Positions 1-12,500 are shown, numbered from the stretch's first letter. The stretch: 21,067 nucleotides of DNA from Cephalothrix spiralis (GCA_032353305.1 JAUCNG010133319.1:1-21067), one strand, 5' to 3'. Notes: generated by a model not told the origin, from the letters alone. Numbers and translations: made by a program.

Positions 1-345
1 TTCTGATTTTTTTCCGCTCTGTTTTCGCTATGGTCGCCACCCGTTCGCGCGATATTCGCTACGAAATGTTACTTGGGAGGAGGCCTCCGTAATCTTTTGA
101 TTTAAAAAAAAATTACTTTCAACATTTTTTTGAGATTTTTTTGAGGGTTCTAAATAAATTTTTTAGACAGTTTTGAAGTATTTTTTATCGGAATTGTTTT
201 ATTTTAAGAGATTTTTTTATTTTTGGGGGGATTTTTTGAATATTTTTAATTCTCAAGATTTTTTTTATGGATTTCTTATTTTGTAAGGGATTATTTTTAT
301 TTTTTGGGGCCAGATTTTTGATCATTTTTTAGGCAAGGTCTCTCG

Positions 346-368
346 ACACTTTCAAGGCTTGAAAGTGT
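346..368. repeat. Perfect hairpin, 11-bp stem
   Basis: ACACTTTCAAG and CTTGAAAGTGT are perfect inverted copies separated by one base. Confidence 0.8.
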
Positions 369-492
369 TGAATCTTTTTGTTTACACCCTCTTCCCTTGT
401 AGTATGAACGATTAGGTTTAAAAAGAAGCGTAAATTCACCTTTAAGCAGATGTCGCCAGGTAGGCGATGTTTTCCACCTTTGGTGTCCAGAT

Positions 493-515
493 CATAGACT
501 AAGCTTTAGTCTATG
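493..515. repeat. Perfect hairpin, 10-bp stem
   Basis: CATAGACTAA and TTAGTCTATG are inverted copies around a 3-base loop. The stem shares AGTCTATG with the hairpin at 5079-5101. Confidence 0.8.
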
Positions 516-1282
516 GCCAAATACCGGAACCGGAAATATTAAACCGAAAGTAAAGAAACAAAATGGCGAACATTTTGTTCATGAAACGAAATTATTTGAA
601 TGTAAATACTATGTAGTTAGACTAAAAGAGCATGGAGATAATGTTAGATGTTTAGTTACAACATCAATCATGCATTTAGCAACAGGAAATTCAGTAAATA
701 TTTATTCACAAAAGGCCCAAGATTAAAGAGTAAACTCCCAATCCAATTCCCAATAAAAAAAAAATCCACTGAGCAGCTAAGTCCAACTCTTTAAGTAATA
801 TAAACTCTTTAAAGATGGGCCATAGTACCATATACGCATCATGCTTCTTTAATATATATGGCAGAGTATTTTGTCGTACGCTAAAGTGTATGGTGGAGTG
901 ACTAAGAAAGTGTGTGGATGTGTAAAAGGTATTAATGGCTAAAGATGTCACTCTGACTCTTTAAAGATGTCACTCACAAGGTTCAAACTTGCTAGCTTAC
1001 AGGCCAATAGGCATATATTTTTATACCAATTTAAATTTTGATGCTTCAATTTCAAGCTTTTTTAGTATCTGCCGTTTTTGTATCCGAGTACTGTGAAAGA
1101 CGCTAAGAAAATTGGCATGTACAACCATACCTGTGTGGAATTGGAAAGCCGGTCGTTTTAGCGCAATATCTCGCACGGCTGCTCAGCATCGTCTGAACAG
1201 CCGCGGCACCGTTTTTGGTGGCTATTTTTGGTTAAATATTGTAATCGCGGCTATCCAGCCTGTACTCACGGGTGCCCAGGTA

Positions 1283-1391
1283 ATTTGACGCGGCTGCCGT
1301 AGTTTTGACGCAGCTGCCGTAATTTCAACTCGTCCAAAATTCTGATGACCTAAAAAAATAAAGAAAAAGGTCATCAAAAATTCTGATGACC
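1283..1391. repeat. Small tandem and inverted repeats
   Basis: TTGACGC[G/A]GCTGCCGT occurs twice with a 20-base period at 1285 and 1305. AAAATTCTGATGACCTAAAA occurs at 1336 and 1377, with GGTCATCA at 1369 able to pair with TGATGACC on either side. Confidence 0.7.
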
Positions 1392-3236
1392 TAAAAACTT
1401 TGTCGATAATTATAACCAAAATAGGCACGGCTGTTGGCTGAATATTTCGCGGCTGTTCATCAACGAAATACTTCATATTGGCACCTATAAATCTTGGGAT
1501 TTTCGGCATTTGGTGAAATCAGCGGCTATTTTTTGAACTAAATTTTGGTCGCAGCCATACAAACTTTCCACCCAGGGGCATGTATATGGCAAAAGATATT
1601 ATAAACCTAAAAAGTAAATTAAAGTATATCATTTATTTACCCTCACTGACAAGCTCTGACGGGGAACATTAACTAGATAAGGATCATCTCTAGCTCTGAT
1701 ATTTATAAAACTGATCGCTATACTTCGTAAGAGACAACCCTACCATGGAATGTGCTTGTGGGTTTTTGGGTAGGAGAGGCAAACTCAAAAATGATAGTAT
1801 CACTGGGGCATATTGGCGTAATGCATCAGCCACCTTTGGACATAGTTGTTTCAGGACATAATTTAAGGGTAGATATATTTCATCACATCTTGTATTTTTT
1901 TTTCAAGACTTATTGAAAGTACTAAGATGTACACTTTAGTGCCAAAATACTGGATACTAAAACGAAAAGTCATACAAGAGACCTTATAAAGCATTCTTTC
2001 TACTTAATAAATGACACCATGCGAATCAACACAAATTGGCAAATTTTCACTAAAATGTCTATGGACAAGAATGAACAAATTCATAGTGTTTTGAAATGGA
2101 ATGCACTAAATAATGGTTGATTCAGGTAGATTAAACATTGCAGACAATAAAAAATTGTCAATAGGAAAACCCAAACCACAATAGAATGCAAGAAGTAAAG
2201 ACAACTATATGATTAAATGAATTGATTATTGAAATAATTTATTATTGAGTTAAGCTCTGAAATGAAATTAGGATTTTAAAATTATCAAATATAGAAAATC
2301 ATTGCAAGTATATAAATACATTGTATAAATTAAAATATTCATATGATAAGGTACGTAAGGCAATTTCTATTAGCTAGAATCAACATTTATTTATTAACAT
2401 TTTATACGGTTTAAGATAATGGAAAATCAGTTTCCATATTCAGATACATAATAATGTATAATAAAATTAAACCATAGAGATAATGACTAGGAATATCTAT
2501 GTACAAGATATATTAAAAACGATTCTGCACTATTTTTAAATTTTCATAATTAACTCCGATCAACTCCGGTATGATAAGCCATCATTTTCCATTTCACCAG
2601 TATAAAATAGTTTTGTTCTACTACATATCATTTGATTTAAATACCTTTAATAGTAAACATATTGATTCAAAACTATGTTACAATATAAATAGATTAATTA
2701 TCAGCATAAACAACTTAGTAATAACTCAACCTGATTCATTTCATTCAGTAGAACAGGATAGAAAAGACGTTTTAGTGGTACATTTGAATTGAAAAATAAG
2801 ATGGTGGAGTGTATATCGTTCTGTTATGAGATATAATAAAAAATTTGGATATTTTAAGTACCTTTCATCAGAAATAATATCCTCAGATGGATATTATAAA
2901 AACAATTGTTGTTTTTAGGAACAAAATAAGCGCTTAAACAGATATTATTATGTAGGATTAGGCACATATATTGGATCTACAAACTTTAACGAATCTTTAA
3001 AACATGACCATGACCTTACACTTAGGTGAGATAATTTTATCTTAAAAAGTCAAGATATCGATATTAAGATTTCTATAAAAAGTATTCAAAATGAGGTTTA
3101 CGAAATTATCTGTTCAAATATTACTGATTTCAAATATATAAATATTTAAAGGTTCGTCAACTGCTGTACGAATTATTGACATTAAAATGTGAAATACAAG
3201 CAAATTATACAAAGAAACAACAATAGACGAGAGATA

Positions 3237-3280
3237 ATATATATATATATAAATATATATGTATATACATGTATATATAT
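3237..3280. repeat. AT/TATG dinucleotide tract
   Basis: Alternating TA with interspersed TATG and ACATG words, a simple-sequence tract just past the 3' end of the gene. Confidence 0.8.
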
Positions 3281-3364
3281 TCCTAATTTAAATATTACAG
3301 GTCTCTAATAGTTTTAATTATGCATAAAAATCAAGATATTTTCGTTCATATTTTCTAGCTCTAG

Positions 3365-3370
3365 TTTATT
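3365..3370 (-). terminator. Poly(A) signal of the fusion gene
   Basis: TTTATT on the plus strand is AATAAA on the minus strand, about 80 nt past the stop codon. It predicts a short 3' untranslated region. The cleavage site is not marked. Confidence 0.6.
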
Positions 3371-3449
3371 GCTCTGAGCCATCGCAATTGATTTTTATAG
3401 TAACTTATGATGGTCGAGAAGTTCACTATACATAATAATTTAAACCAAC

Positions 3450-3563
3450 TTATTGACAAATGGGACATACCCACAAATTCTTAATGATTTCTTTTGTGGA
3501 TTTTGTATCAAGTCCTGTTATGCACTTCAGGTGATACCACCTAAAACAGTTATCGCAGCCAAC
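3450..3563 (-). CDS. Exon 17: second half of PHD finger and stop
   Basis: The acceptor is TTTTTGTTACAG|GTTGGC. The exon has 37 codons and a TAA at 3452..3450. It reads VGCDNCFRWYHLKCITGL and ends LWVCPICQ, giving C-x2-C, H-x2-C and C-x2-C. With exon 16 this completes a C4HC3 PHD finger including the family's W-x-GCD, WYH and W-x-CP-x-C landmarks. The protein ends one residue after the last ligand, so the PHD finger is strictly terminal. Confidence 0.92.
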   Translation of the reverse strand, partial: VGCDNCFRWYHLKCITGLDTKSTKEIIKNLWVCPICQ

Positions 3564-6500
3564 CTGTAACAAAAATAATGGAGAGCATTACATAGAGTAT
3601 ATTAGGAGTATACAATATATAAACTTGGTTATAGCTATTTAAGTCATTTTGAATTTGAAAAGTTGGTTTGAGCGTCAGTCTGAAGAGCTGTAAAGACTTG
3701 AATGTGTTATGTTGGAAGGAGGCTGCACAGTGCACATAATTCATGTATTTCGTGAAACTTTCAGAAAAGCAACTTAGGGGGCCTCTCAAAATGTTGACAG
3801 TAATTATTAGTTTAGGATAACCGACCGATAGGTTTTACTTCATCCTTCCTTGAAAATAGACGAATTGGACCAAATATTTTTACAACGTACTTCAAGTTCA
3901 ATCTTTAACTTGATCTTAAAGGTAATATTGATAAATATTGTTTAATTGTGGGACCTTGATATCATATACTGGTACTTAAAACATACCCACTGTGAATTAA
4001 CACCTTGCTTACATCCACATATGCAGCAGCACTGGCTGAGGTCATCTGAAAAAAATATGATTTCTTTACATCAGAATAATTTCTATCATTACAAGTGGGA
4101 AATGGTTGGTAAATTTATGAATAGAATCCATGTTTTGTATTCGTTACCGTGACGCATGTTACACTTTTCTACTCAAACTTTTTTACATTGCAACGATATC
4201 TGTTATTGATTTATAGGTTTTAAAGTCGCCATTAACTGTCTCTGCGTAATGTATACCCTATTTGACAAGCAATTAGGATCTGCTGCCTGGAAAAACAGGC
4301 TAAAATAGCTCAAAATTTGACTAAAATCCCATTTTTCTCGTAACTCAATTAATTTAGACCTTTCTCACGATGATAGTATCTTCAGGAGGTCCATAACATA
4401 GAACCACAAAACTTGTCCACTTAGGCATGGAATTGCCCTTTAATATGTCGGGTATAGTATTTGTAGAAGGATTGAGGAACACCATGGCACAGTAATTTAT
4501 GATATTATACCGATTTATTATTTTACGATGTTCACGTGACTGAATCTGAAGAATCTTATTGGTCGAGAGCGGAGGTAAAGCGGGGGAAAACTCACGGTAA
4601 TCCCGATATTTTATTAGTTAATAATTCTCTGTAGTCAACAATAATAATCGATTTAACCCTATAGTATATCGATCTATATCTAGAACATCGACTGGTACCT
4701 GGGTACGGGTGGTACAAAGTGTTAGTTTAAGAACGCGTTTAAGAAAAATTCTTCGTCGTCTAGAGATCTGTAGTTCACAAGAGTTCAGCCGAAACGAATG
4801 TTCTAAACGTGTTTACAAGCGTGTTCTATTGCTCTATTTAAAAAAATGAGGTTAATAAATTAAATCAAATTTTTAGTTCATAAATATCCTACCTGAGTTT
4901 CCAATTATTTTTTCGGCTATTCTTAGCCTGTAGCCATCCGCATTTGCAGATACTCTCATTAAATCCTTTCCTTGCAGGATATATTCTGCGAACTGATAAA
5001 AAAGAACTTTATGTTTAAATGTTTTCTCTTTTATCTAATGAATTGACAATTTAGTCTTGGTAAATATTAGTGATATATGGAGTCTATGAGTCATAGACTC
5101 CTGCATCGATGCCTTCACGCTAAACTATTCATATCAATTTTTGTCAAAAATGAGTTCCGATTCATCTGCGAAAAGATTTTTTGAAATTTTGATTTACTCT
5201 TGTATCTTAGATGCCATAAAGTGAAATGATTATGCATGACTAATTTTAATATAAAAGCAATTAAAACAATATGATATGCGTCAAATAAAATATCAATATT
5301 AAACGTTAATTAATTTGTATTTGGTTAGGAACATGAAACCTTGACCTACCCCATGGTTTTCGGGCCCAAGGAATTCAAAAATATCAATATTTTTTTTCTA
5401 TCTCTTTTTGAAGTCTTCGAAGCGCAACTTTTTTTTGTAAATATCGATTTTTCTTAAATCGCACCGATTGGCCGATTTTAAAATTACCCTTAGTTTTAGC
5501 ACTTTGGATGGGCTAATCGTTGTCACCGGTCAATTTTCTGACTCCAGCCGAAAAACTTTCGACCCTCAAAATACCACCGTGCCATATAAAATGAATAAAA
5601 CAAACTATTTTTAAGGGACTTCCTCAACATGTAGGCACGGGATCTTTACATTAAAATGATCCTCTTAACTAAAGGAATCATTATATGCAATTAAAAAAAA
5701 ATTCCGTGCACATATCTTAAGTCACACATGTATCAGAGTTTATCAATTCTTTATACTCTTGACATGTGCAATAGATACTTTAGCGTAGTACCGATATAGA
5801 TTTAACATTTCACATTCTATACTCACTTTTAATATCAAAACTCCACAATTGTGACCGTCTATTTGCTTCGGATGTGATCGATCACTAATTTTCCAGTTGA
5901 TGTTACACAGGTCTTGCATTTTTAACGTGGCACACCTGAACTCGAAATATGCTCTACAAAAAGAAATTTAAAGAGTTACTTTCAAATTGTACATGTAAAT
6001 CAAATAACCTGAATTACGATCAACTCGTTGTCAATGCCAAGTCCATCTACTGTACTGCATGCTGACACTAAAAGTTTTTCTGAAATGGTTGTGACCATTG
6101 TCGATTTTTGTGATGTTCGCGATCATGTGCTCGATTACTTCTGCCTGAAATTAGCAAGGCTGGTATTAAATGATTCACTCCTTTCATTACAACGTGTTTG
6201 CTTTAGACATGTTCACCTTGTATTTGGTAATCAAAATAAATGTGATTGATCAGAAATCTAGTCACCAAATTCATGCATTATTGGCTTATTGATTAGGATC
6301 AATAGATAATATGTACAAACATGATAGATTAATAATGAAATTATATAAGTTTACTTGAAATTTTGAAGTGCATCTTCCTGTTCCGTGGAAGGTGCCCCAA
6401 ACGGGTCCAGATACATGAAAATCTTTAATTTTGGGCGAATCATCTGAAATTAGAATTTTTTTTTAAAATCCTATTAGAATCATATTTATGGCACACTCCA

Positions 6501-9500
6501 GACCTGGCACACTCCAAGCTATTGGTTCCAAGCCAGTAAATGTTTGAACCACGTGCTACTTGTATTGTACATCGTTGTGTTCCAAATATTATGTTCAGAA
6601 TCAAGGAGCCGATCGACCTCAAATAGGATACGATTCATTGTAGTCATATACATATTCTTTTTAATATTACATCGGAGTTTGATTTAGGGCTTATACATAT
6701 TTTCTTAGGTTTTTACCAAATAGTTGGCATGCGGCTTATACACGCGACAGTAAGTTAATTGTGAATTGTTAATATAACTGTATAAAACTGGTACCTACCA
6801 CCAGTACCCAATGATTCCCATTCTTGTTGTATGCTCCCACAATGACGTCTTGGTTATGGAACTTAACCTATGGATACAACCAGAGATATGTTACAGCATC
6901 GGGTTAAAAAAAAATCTACATGAGAAATTTATCTTATTCAAATATCATCAAAAGTGAAAAATACAATTTCGAATCAACTAAAAGCATTTGCACAATTAAA
7001 GTAATGCACCTATTAATGAATTTCCCCGCAGGGGGGAGTGCGGGGTTTGCGCCGGCAGCAAACGAGCGCAAACCTCGGGTGTGGGGATATTTCAAAAAAG
7101 CGCAAATGTGTGCAAATCCCCGCATATAGGGGTGGGGAAATTGAGCGCAATCCCGACCCATATGGGTGGGAATTCGACACTTTTATTGAATAAAGCATCA
7201 TATTTTACATGATCTCGAGGGAAAAATCACTCCAAAGATAATTAATTCAATCTAAATTAGTTTTAATAAAAAATAATAAATTTTGATAAAATTTAAAATT
7301 TTCAAAAGTTAGCGCAAATATACCGTAAATTGGCGTACCTCCCACACCTGCGGGACATTTGAAATCCAAAAAATGCGCAAACCCCAGGGGCGGGAAGAAT
7401 TTAAAATCGCATTCCCCGCCTTGAAATGCACAAAACAGATCCCCCTCCTGCGGGGAAATTCATTGATAGATGCAAAATCTTTGATTGGGCTAAACTATTT
7501 AAAAAGGGATATTTAGTTCATCTGCAGACATGAGCCAGATTTGAATGATCAAAAATATAATTTTGATATCTATTTTGATCTAGGCGGTGCTTTTATGCTT
7601 ACCCTTTTGAACAGATGGTTCTTGAATGTCCCATGGTTACCATTCAAAATAGCTGTCATTATATAAGAGTCTAATACCAAACAATTGACGAGATCTGCTG
7701 CAAGGTGACAATCTAAATATAAACTCATGTTTATAGCCTGCAAAATAATCATTAGATTTATATAGTGAAAGAGATAAGATGTAGTATCCGTACCCTAAAA
7801 GTGTAACGTTTTTGAAGAGTCTGGCCCGAAAAGCGGAAACGTGAACGTTAACAAAAATAAGATGATAAAAATGAACATGATTCAAGGTTATTCTAGTACA
7901 ATGTACTTTATTTTTCATGGTGAATCCGGCTTAGCCGAATTTTATTAGTTCGGCCTATCCGAATGTTATATGTATGCGCCGTGATGATTTTATTGACTTA
8001 ACTTCTTCACTCATTATGACAAGACTAAATTCACATTATTATGTCGTTCAATCTAACCAACTAATGTATGATGTATGACATAATTATGTTAAACTACACA
8101 AACCTCAGACGTTACAAAGGATTTTGGTTTTAATGAATAAATTCCATTGTTCGTAATTTTGTGATTCCCATGCATTGCCATAATGAAAATCGCCTTTGGG
8201 TTTTTTTCCCATATCCTCTTGATCTGAAGAAGAAATTGGACTAAATTATTGACCTAAAATATCCGACTAGGCTTCTCATTTTAATAAACCACTACATGTA
8301 CATGAATACAAAGGCACATCCATTCGATTTTTAGGGCCTCTCGGTCGCTATGAGTGAAATAAAACACCAGCATTCGGGATGAGGCACATCATAAGTGATG
8401 AATTGTAATTTTTGCTAAAGAAATAGAAGAATTGAATTGACAAACATTTCTAAAAATTGGTTTGCAATATCTAGAGGTTTATTATATATATGTATATATG
8501 ATTATTGATTTCAATCGTGCTTGGTGAAGTTTTATTTTTTGGCTTAAATCTAATAATACTGTTAATCATTTTCCAGGTTTTTTGGGTATTAGATTTAATA
8601 TTTGAAAAGGAATGTTTATAGAACATCATTTTACTTTTTTCTTTGATTCTAAAAATAAGAACAAAAAGGACTCAAATTTCTGATGTGTATTATTTGGAGC
8701 AATACATGTAGTATTTAATATGCGATGCAATCTGCAGATTAGATGAGCTTTGTTAAACAGTTTTACCTGAGTAGTTGCGGATTCAGAATCAGAACATTCT
8801 TTTGTATCTTTTTCATTACGTTCATCATCTTTTTCCTCGACAGTTTCAAGATTGGGTATTTCGGGCCTTGTCATTTTTTCAACTGTGGCTTCAGTAATAT
8901 CGACCTTGAATATAAATACAAAATGGGTAAAATAAATATCATACATTGTACATGGATGGTCCAATCCACTTCGGAAAACGCACTGTGTCTTTCGATTTTA
9001 AGCTCACCCTTAAAGTGAAGTACAAAAGTGAGCATATATGTCGCGTTGTAAATTGTATGGAGTAGTCTGGTCTGCTGGTGTCACGCCTCGTTTTTTTCTT
9101 CACATGTATCCGCATTTTGCTACTCAAAGTATTACAGACCCACAGGTCTTTATAGAAGAGCGCGCGATGAACTTGGCGAGATGCCGAGATGATGTATCCG
9201 GGTTTTTTCACATGTATCCGAGCCCATTATATCTAAGACTGTTTTTAACCGTTTTTCGGTCGTAGCACCTGGGCCGGCGTTATGGGCCAACAAATATTTT
9301 TTCCCTTTTTTAGGACATTATGAAATGCTGACAAATTTACCCGAAAACCGTTAGAGGGCATTAATTGTCAATATCATTCAATTTAGTATAAAGTTGTTCC
9401 AGGAGAGCTCCGTCGTTCCAGTTTTTTATTTTTCATATATCATTTATTTAAGCTGAATTTATATTCAATTGTTGCCAATGACAAAAAAAGAATAAAATTA

Positions 9501-12500
9501 TCCAAATTGATACACTAGAAATTCTGATCTGTATTCCTTGGAGCAATAGTATTTATTATACGGTGCAATAAGCAGATTAGATGAGCTTAGTTATTTTGCT
9601 TAGCAAATACATGTAAACCGTTTTACCTGAATATTTGGGAATTCTGAATCAGAACCTTCTATTATATCTTCCTCTTTTATAGTTTCGGTTGTTTCGGGCT
9701 TTGTCATATCATCCGCACCATTTTCAATGATATCTGAAACCTTTAATGATTGAATTGAGAATTAAAGGGCTTGGTATCGACAAAAATATAAACTATCAAA
9801 GACTGCTTAGTAAGTTTTCCTAATGCAATGTAATTGATATATCTCTTAACTAAATGAAAAGCTTAGTTACTGTTGAGAAAAGACCACATGCACCATTGTT
9901 TTTTTATTAAAAGAAGTTGTATTATTGAAGTTTTTAGCTCACTTGGTAAGAAGTTAGAGTACGTACTCTAATTTGGTGGGTGTCCGGCAAAATATCCCCA
10001 AAAAGTGAGAGAACGTACTCTAATTTGGTGGGTATCCGGCAAAAAAATCCCCAAAAATTAGCATACGTACTCTTAATTTGGTGGGTGTCTGGCAAAAAAA
10101 TTCCAAAAGACCGAAGGTACGAAAGACCGGACATAAAGCCCATAAGACCGAAAGGAAATGAGTTTTAAAAATCCATCTTATCTCATCTAACTTAAATACC
10201 GTAAATATAATTATGTCCTTCGTTTACATTTACAAAAAAACTTTTTCGGTCTTATTGATTTTCGTACATTCCTTTTTTTGGAATTCGGTCTTTCGTACGT
10301 TTGATCTGTTGTGTGGATCCCGCGTAAAATAATTGGCAAGGGATGTCGCCTATATATTGTAATCGAAATTTACCAGATCACTATCCTCTAAATGATTGGA
10401 AACCTTGTAATGCTTTCGCATGTTTTCCGCCCAGGCTCCCACTCTTCTGCTGAATGGATGTTTTCTCTTTCTGGAAGTTTTAGGAAGTCTCCTAAAGTCA
10501 GGAGTAATGATTTTCCTCGGATTGACATTCACTTCAGAAGTCTTTGCAGGGGAACGAATATTCAAACTGTCATGCTTTGGCACTGCCGCAAAGAATTTAT
10601 TTAGGATCACAAGAAGATCTTCCTTCAGGTTATCAAGCGACGTAGTGTCATGGATGAGATATGTTATTGATATCATCTGTCTCAAAAGGTCTCTACAGTG
10701 AGCTGCCTTTGACTTGTGGAAGGATTTCGGTGGTGGTAATTCATTAAACTCGGCGCTGATCTCGGCGTCTTCTACTTCTGGAACATCTTCCTCGAGCTCA
10801 GGGTCTTGTTCATTTTCAGTTTTACTAGTTTTGTTAGAGCTTTCAAATAGTTCCGAGTCCAGTTTGAAAAAGGGACTCTGCCAGTATATCTGTGACAAAT
10901 TTTGGAAAATGCCATTAAAGTAATAGCATATCACAGCACACATATGCTTGCATGGCAGCCCAGTTCGCCGCCAGTTCATACATGAACACAGAGGTAGTCT
11001 CTTATCATCCCCAATGAAAACTGAATGAGTCACTTGTGGCCGTGACTGGGACTTGACTTTAAAGTTCCGACTGCAGTCCGTAACAGACACATCATCCCTG
11101 CAAATATATAATAAAATGTCTATTGTAAAACTGGTATCAAAGTAACGGGGACATCTCGATCTGGCAATCCTTTGAATATCAGAACTAAGAAATGTCATTA
11201 TCATTTAGACACTAGGTGGTTGTTGAATGAAAACTCAAACTTCCGTGTCCGCCAGCAAAATTCCTTGTCTGCCCGCTTTACGGGACCGACAATATTTTTC
11301 GGGGGCAACAATAATCTGATAATGAAAGAAACAAAATGATTTATACATTCTAGAAAGCGTGTAAAATTTCTAGATTAAAGTTTATATTTATTTCTTGTCA
11401 CCGCCCCCTCGGGCGGGGCAGCGAGACAAAATGTGGTTTTAGCGTAGATTAAAGCTCAAAAAGCAACCCCCAAACCCCTTCTACATTGCACCGCAGCCCG
11501 GGGTGATCCAAGTTGTTTTATTTATTTATTATAATATTGTTGTATATCAAATAAAAGGAAGTGATGAATGTAGTTCATTCAAATTCCATCATATTCGCTA
11601 GACATGATTATGATATTGTTTTGAGCATTAATTTACGCTGAAGGGCACTTATGAGAGGAGAGAAATCACATGAAAAAAACACATAAACTTGAATAAAGAA
11701 ATTTTTCAAGCACTCCAGAAATATATAGTTTGCCTATGTGTATACTGTGTTGAATTTACCTTGAGATGTTTTGTGCATCACTAATTTTTTCCATGCAATG
11801 TGTTATGAAATATTTTGGCCTTTCTCTTAGTTGTTCCGGTATTTCCTCCAAATATTTCCGGTAGCCTGCCGATTGTGTGACATTGTTTTTCAAGTAGCTG
11901 AAATTATAATTATTTACATTATAAATCTCAACACATATACATGTGGAGTGGCGTACTGAAATTATTTTGTACTTTCGACCAGTATTTCTAAATTAAAAAA
12001 GAAACATTTATCAATCAAAAACTGGATTGGTTGTTTTCCTTTTATCTATTAATCATCCATTGACCAAAAACTCTCAACGGGTTAATGAGTCATCTTATGG
12101 CGAATTTGAAATCTGTCCGACACTTCCCCCCTCACTGCTCATTCAGATTACAGTTGGGTTTCTCAAACTAAGCTCGAGAACAAAAAAAAGATTGGCCTTT
12201 GTTATGTAAATTTGTGACTTTTAAGATTGGCCTTTGTTATGTAAATTTGTGACTTTTACATAAAATGCTTATTTCGCCAATTTGATGTGATCCGATATTC
12301 AGATTCAGCATGGACCAATACCCCGTAGAACATGGTTTAGCGAAATTGGATAGGTATAACTTGTTGTAGACCCGTAGAACTGAAATAGTCCGCTTTCGTA
12401 GGGTAAATTTTGGCGCGGCAACTTTTTATTCCATAATTCTATTATTCATGTATGGTTTTATTTTTTCGGCCTTGTAGGCCTATTGATTATCTATTTCATA

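Larger units (their letters stand above)
1..3364. other. Intergenic region 3' of the fusion gene
   Basis: No convincing gene. Positions about 105-320 are a T-rich low-complexity tract. Short hairpins lie at 346-368 and 493-515, small GC-rich repeats at 1176-1391, and an AT dinucleotide tract at 3237-3280. The remainder is AT-rich DNA with stops in every frame. A 39-codon plus-strand frame at 1745-1861 has a faintly protein-like composition but no support. Confidence 0.6.
4046..5826 (-). other. Introns 15 and 14 (either side of exon 15)
   Basis: Intron 15 (4046-4892) and intron 14 (4993-5826) flank exon 15 at 4893-4992. Apart from the hairpin at 5079-5101 I see no supported feature. A small hairpin GCCTGGAAAAACAGGC lies near 4286. 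Confidence 0.7.
8680..9740 (-). repeat. Tandem duplication containing exons 8 and 9
   Basis: Copies about 8680-8904 and 9524-9740 share the acidic exon, its CAG|GTAAAA donor and about 90 bases of following intron (TTGGAGCAATA, GCAGATTAGATGAGCTT). The offset is about 850 bases. Divergence and small indels show the duplication is not recent. Copy 2 (9524-9740) holds an extra CAAATACATGTAAACC insertion near the donor. Confidence 0.8.

Noticed and set aside
6028-6249. 73-codon plus-strand frame in intron 13
   Set aside because: No motif, no splice context and it lies antisense within an intron of a well-supported gene.
6920-7201. Open frames on both strands near 7.0-7.2 kb
   Set aside because: They lie in the GC-rich inverted-repeat end of the MITE and have no protein features.
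7637-7918. Minus-strand frame overlapping exon 11 in another register
   Set aside because: Crosses the acceptor and is out of phase with exons 10 and 12, which together support the other register.
8743-9018. Plus-strand frame of 91 codons over exon 9
   Set aside because: Antisense of the acidic exon and its splice sites; no motif of its own.
9961-10116. CRISPR-like array
   Set aside because: The whole 52-base unit repeats, including the would-be spacers, and the context is eukaryotic.
10392-10923. Plus-strand open frames, one Ser-rich, opposite exon 7
   Set aside because: They are antisense shadows of the exon 7 frame; the Ser-rich run mirrors its acidic codons.
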